From an uncultured Planctomycetaceae bacterium (GTDB lineage: Bacteria; Planctomycetota; Planctomycetia; Pirellulales; Pirellulaceae): 27,309 nucleotides of DNA. The position numbers and the translations under genes are program-made. The stretch is taken from NCBI GenBank assembly GCA_903927685.1, contig CAIYOB010000148.1, forward strand, positions 1 through 27,309, read 5' to 3'. How positions within the stretch are numbered: the first letter of the stretch is position 1; the number at the start of each line of letters is the position of its first letter. Below are positions 24,070-27,309 of the stretch, piece after piece. A model generated the notes under the pieces. The model was not told the DNA's origin. It was given only the letters and a program-made list of their open reading frames with translations, and searched no databases.

Positions 24070-27012
24070 TTACGGTTTCCTTGTGGCCGGTTCGTGCTTG
24101 ACCAGTTCGGCAAATTCAGCCTGATTCTGCAGCCCAGCGAACGCCTGGCTGCGGTCCAAGTCGCCGGGGACGACCAGGCCGGCCGCCACCGCCTGACGCA
24201 GTGTTTCCATGGCCAGCGCCGTTCCCTGCCGGGCGGTCAGACCGTGGTGTTCGCCGCCGGGGAGCAGTTGGCTCGCCAGGGCCAACTCCTCCGCCACGGT
24301 GAGCAACCGCTGCGGATCGTTGGGCCAGAGTTCCTTCCGTTCCAGGGCCACGCGAATGGCTTCTTCGGGCCGCCCGAGTTGCCGCAAGACCCGGCCGTAG
24401 TTGTAGTAGTGTTTGCTCAGGAAGCTGCGATAACGCTCGACGCTGGGAGCTCGCTCGTGGGCCGCTTGCTGATATCCGACCGCTCGCTGGTAGGCCTCGG
24501 CCGCCGCCTCGGTGCGGTGCAGTTGCTCCAACACGGTGCCCAGGTTGTTGCAGATGCCCCCCAGGCTGCTCTGCAGGCCGGCGTCCCGCGGGTGTTGGGC
24601 CACGAGCACTTCCTGCAGACTCAGGGCCTGCTGAAAAGAACCTTCCGCTTCCGCCGTCTGCTGGCGGGCATTCTGCAGCAGCCCGAGGTTGTTGTAGCTG
24701 ACCGCCAGATCGCGGCGGAACGATTTGTCGGCTGGAACCGCAGTCACCAGTTGGCGTTGGATCTCGATGGCGCGCTGATACGACGCCGTGGCTTCCTCCG
24801 CCTGCTGTGCGCGGGCCAGGGCGGCCCCCAGGTTATTGTAAGTCAACGCCAGATCGCTTTGGTGCACGAGCAGGTCGGGCCGGGCCGCGACGGCTCGCTT
24901 CTGGTACACCAGGGCCTGCGCGCAGAACTCCACCGCCTTCGCCGGCTGGAGGGTCGCGTACAGCGAACTCAGGTTGTTGTAGGTGGCCGCCAGATTGCGG
25001 AGCTGCTCCGGATCGCCGGGCTGCCGGGCGACGAGTTCCTGCTGCCGGCTGGCTGCCTGCCGAAAGGTCCCCGCGGCCTGCTCGATCTGGCCCGTGTCGC
25101 TGTGCAGCAACCCCAGGTTGTTGAGTGACCGAGCGAGATCCCCCTGGTACTGTTCGACCTGCGGGGACGCGGCAACCAGTTGCTCCTGCAAGCGGATCGC
25201 CCGGTCGTAGGCGCGGCGCGCGTCCGCCGTGGAACCGGAACGGCTCAACAGCAAGGCGAGGTTGTTCAAGCATAGCGCCAGTTCGCGCCGGTACTCGGCC
25301 GACGCGGGCGTCTGGGCGACCAACTGTTCCAAGATGCCCTCCGCGTTCCGGTAGGCGGAGATCGCCTCGTCGGTCGAGCCGATCCGGTCGGTGATCGTCC
25401 CCATCTTGGTATAGGTCAGGGCCAGATCCGCCCGCAGGGCCGGATCCGTGCCGGCTTGCGCGGCGAATTCGCGATAGTACTCCAGCGTGTCCTGGAGGAA
25501 TTCGCGGCGGACTTGCTCGGCCCCAGGGATCTCGGCCAGCCGCTCGGCCAATTGAGCGCCGAAATGGTCGACCGTCTCCCGGGCATGCCGGTAATTCGCC
25601 GCCGCACGCTGAAAGTTGCGTTCAGCGCGGGCCTTTTCCTGCCCAATCAACAATGTGCTGGCGGCCAGTCCGACGGCGGCGAGCAGGCACGCGGCCGCGG
25701 CGGCCGTGACGAGTTGCTTGTGACGCCAAGCCCATTTGTGCAGCCGCTCGGCCAAGCTCGGAGGCTTGGCCGCCGTCGGCCGGCCTTCCAGAACGCAGCG
25801 CAAATCGTCGGCGAACTGTTGGGCCGTGGCATAGCGGTCCTCCCGGCGCTTGGCCAACGCCTTGAGGATCACGGTCTCCAGGTCGGCGGGCAGCTCGGGC
25901 AGCCAGTGCCGCAACCGCGCGGGCTCCTGCTGGTCGATCTGCCGCACCAGCGCCGGACCGTCCTTGCCGGAAACCGCCGGCCGCAGCGTCAGCAACTCGT
26001 AGAGCGTGGCCCCCAACGAGTAGATGTCCGTCCGCTGATCCACCAGCGCGGTCTGGCCCAGCGCTTGTTCGGGGCTCATATAGCGCAACGTCCCGACGAC
26101 GTCACCGGTCTTGGTCAGCGTCGCCTCGGACTGGCAGCGCGCCAGGCCAAAATCCGTGACCCAGACCTTGCCCTCGCCATCCAACATCAGGTTGGAGGGT
26201 TTGATGTCGCGATGCACGACCCCGTACTCGTGGGCGGCATGCAGTGCCTCGGCGGCCTGGATGCCCAACCTCGCCACCGTGCGGAAATACTGTTGCCGGT
26301 TCGCTGATTTCTCCGTCAGGAACGACTGGCCGGTGGACGGAGCGGCCAGTTCCGGCGGCGACAGGTCAGCGGCGGACGTCGCCGCGTCGCCCGACACCGG
26401 CGTGTCGCCCGCCACGCGCCATTTGCGGCGCAATTCGGCAATCACGCGATCCAAGGGCTGGCCGTCGATGAACTGCATGGCGTAGTAGTGCACGCCGCGC
26501 TCCGTCCCGATGGCGAACACGGGCACGATGTGCGGATGGTGCAATTGGGCGGCCGCATGAGCTTCGTTCTTGAACCGGGCAATCTGCTTGGCGTCCAACA
26601 CCGCCGCAAACGGCAACACTTTCAGCGCCACCCGCCGGCCCAACGAAAGCTGCCGGGCTTCGTACACCACCCCCATCCCGCCGCGGCCGACCTCGCGGCC
26701 GATAATGAAGTCGCCCAGCCGCCGGTCGTCAGCCTCGCCGTCGTCGGCAGGGCGACTCGCGGGCTGCGGTACGGCGTTGCCGAACCCCGCCGCAACGCCG
26801 TGCAGGTCGTCCAGTTGGCCCAGGTAGATCTGCAGCGCCTCGGCCAAGTCCGGGTGCTCGCGCAGGAGGGGGTCGCGATCGGGCGGGAGGTCCTGCTCCA
26901 GCGCGGACAGATAGTCATCCAGCACGTCGGTCAGACGGGCCTTCTGTTCCACGGTCAGCCGCCGCAGCGTGGCCGGTTCGGCGCTGATATCGGAGAGTCC
27001 GGAATCGTCCAT
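24070..27012 (-). CDS. Membrane Ser/Thr protein kinase with TPR-repeat tail
   Basis: A 980-residue protein. An N-terminal helical segment (1-95; HPDLAEALQIYLGQLDDLH) is followed by a Hanks-type kinase domain (about 100-410): GRGGMG 109-114, ATP lysine K131, HRDIKPSN with D269, DFG 287-289 and VGTLRYMSPEQ. An RD kinase with all key residues, it also carries a roughly 50-residue insertion between the two halves (about 195-240; Ala/Pro/Ser-rich). One transmembrane helix (about 435-457) separates it from about 400 residues of TPR units with recurrent NNLxxL elements (CLNNLALL, LNNLGLLH, YNNLGAAL, YNNLGLLQ, CNNLGTVL). It likely scaffolds or senses on the far side of the membrane or recruits targets. 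It starts two bases after the ECF sigma-factor stop and leads directly into the LEPR-XLL-type gene. Confidence 0.95.
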   Translation of the reverse strand: MDDSGLSDISAEPATLRRLTVEQKARLTDVLDDYLSALEQDLPPDRDPLLREHPDLAEALQIYLGQLDDLHGVAAGFGNAVPQPASRPADDGEADDRRLGDFIIGREVGRGGMGVVYEARQLSLGRRVALKVLPFAAVLDAKQIARFKNEAHAAAQLHHPHIVPVFAIGTERGVHYYAMQFIDGQPLDRVIAELRRKWRVAGDTPVSGDAATSAADLSPPELAAPSTGQSFLTEKSANRQQYFRTVARLGIQAAEALHAAHEYGVVHRDIKPSNLMLDGEGKVWVTDFGLARCQSEATLTKTGDVVGTLRYMSPEQALGQTALVDQRTDIYSLGATLYELLTLRPAVSGKDGPALVRQIDQQEPARLRHWLPELPADLETVILKALAKRREDRYATAQQFADDLRCVLEGRPTAAKPPSLAERLHKWAWRHKQLVTAAAAACLLAAVGLAASTLLIGQEKARAERNFQRAAANYRHARETVDHFGAQLAERLAEIPGAEQVRREFLQDTLEYYREFAAQAGTDPALRADLALTYTKMGTITDRIGSTDEAISAYRNAEGILEQLVAQTPASAEYRRELALCLNNLALLLSRSGSTADARRAYDRAIRLQEQLVAASPQVEQYQGDLARSLNNLGLLHSDTGQIEQAAGTFRQAASRQQELVARQPGDPEQLRNLAATYNNLSSLYATLQPAKAVEFCAQALVYQKRAVAARPDLLVHQSDLALTYNNLGAALARAQQAEEATASYQRAIEIQRQLVTAVPADKSFRRDLAVSYNNLGLLQNARQQTAEAEGSFQQALSLQEVLVAQHPRDAGLQSSLGGICNNLGTVLEQLHRTEAAAEAYQRAVGYQQAAHERAPSVERYRSFLSKHYYNYGRVLRQLGRPEEAIRVALERKELWPNDPQRLLTVAEELALASQLLPGGEHHGLTARQGTALAMETLRQAVAAGLVVPGDLDRSQAFAGLQNQAEFAELVKHEPATRKP

Positions 27013-27014
27013 GG

Positions 27015-27309
27015 CTAGTCAATCGGTTCGCAGACCTGCTTGAATTTCTCCATTGCCCGCAACCACAGCATCCGCACCGCCCCCGCTTTGCGATCCATCC
27101 GCTGGGCGATCTCCTCGAACGCCAAACCCTGCAAGTTGCGGAGCACAATCACGTCGCGGTACTCCGGGCGAAGCTTGGCCAGCTGATCCGCCAGGATGAC
27201 GGCCTGTTCGCGCTGGCGAGCTGTGGCGCTGGGCGAGGGCCCGGGGTCGGCCAGGGCGTACCCCAAACTCACCGCGGACCGATCCAAGGCGTTCCCGGCC
27301 TGCTCAGAT
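27015..27309 (-). CDS. ECF-type RNA polymerase sigma factor, C-terminal part (cut by right edge)
   Basis: Only the last 97 or so residues lie in the window; the frame is open to the edge, so the true start is outside. The visible part is sigma region 4: LAKLRPEYRDVIVLRNLQGL, then the helix-turn-helix EEIAQRMDRKAGAVRMLWLRAMEKF, which recognises the -35 promoter element. The region 2 half is missing. It ends two bases upstream of the kinase ATG. ECF factors coupled to Ser/Thr kinases are known in Planctomycetes; here the kinase would be expected to influence this sigma factor, which is inference from gene order. Confidence 0.85.
   Translation of the reverse strand, partial: SEQAGNALDRSAVSLGYALADPGPSPSATARQREQAVILADQLAKLRPEYRDVIVLRNLQGLAFEEIAQRMDRKAGAVRMLWLRAMEKFKQVCEPID

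Overview
The window (about 27.3 kb, very GC-rich) looks like chromosome from a planctomycete, probably of the Pirellulales. I base this on the combination of very large eukaryote-like Ser/Thr kinases with sensor/effector tails, an ECF sigma factor directly upstream of one of them, a protein with the LEPR-XLL-type N-terminal motif (LESRTVLSA), a Cys-type sulfatase, a DUF5060/DUF4038 glycosidase, a hydrazine-synthase-alpha-like two-haem protein and a short Pro/Ala/Glu-rich lipoprotein. The assignment is from gene content only. All genes but one are on the minus strand. No tRNA, rRNA, CRISPR array, transposase or phage gene was seen.

Reading the minus strand from its upstream (right) end. (1) 22.6-27.3 kb: the C-terminal end of an ECF sigma factor (cut by the window edge), a transmembrane Ser/Thr kinase with a TPR tail, and a LEPR-XLL-type protein, separated by 2 and 1 bases, so almost certainly one operon. 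(2) 18.1-22.5 kb: two tandem, clearly duplicated Ca2+/cation antiporters (CaCA family, 3-base gap) followed by a thioredoxin-fold protein of the YyaL/DUF255 family. (3) 17.1-18.1 kb: the only plus-strand gene, a sugar-phosphate isomerase/epimerase-like TIM-barrel protein whose stop codon overlaps that of the YyaL gene tail to tail. (4) 16.3-16.8 kb: a small lipoprotein; between it and the isomerase lies a 320-base divergent intergenic region with a candidate promoter and three 10-base phased repeats. (5) 12.7-16.1 kb: UxaA-family altronate/galactarate dehydratase, a GT2 polyprenyl-phosphate hexose synthase-like protein and a GT4 glycosyltransferase, tightly packed (14-base gap, then a 4-base ATGA overlap). 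(6) 4.6-12.5 kb: a glycan-degradation-like group with a secreted two-haem HZS-alpha-like protein, a sulfatase, a sialidase and a DUF4038 (GH140-like) multidomain hydrolase. (7) 0.4-4.5 kb: a giant kinase-NTPase-membrane-SUMF1 fusion, ending in a clear hairpin terminator. (8) The left edge holds only the signal-peptide end of another secreted protein.

How it may work together: the sulfatase, sialidase and DUF4038 enzyme would be exported and could strip sulfate, sialic acid and neutral sugars from complex glycans, and UxaA would feed sugar acids into central metabolism. The two kinases and the ECF sigma factor form the signalling layer. The most unusual items are the kinase-STAND-SUMF1 fusion with a non-catalytic SUMF1 domain beside a sulfatase that needs the catalytic version, the ECF/kinase/LEPR-XLL operon, and the extra sandwich domain in the DUF4038 enzyme. 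These functional links are inferences from gene order and family knowledge.
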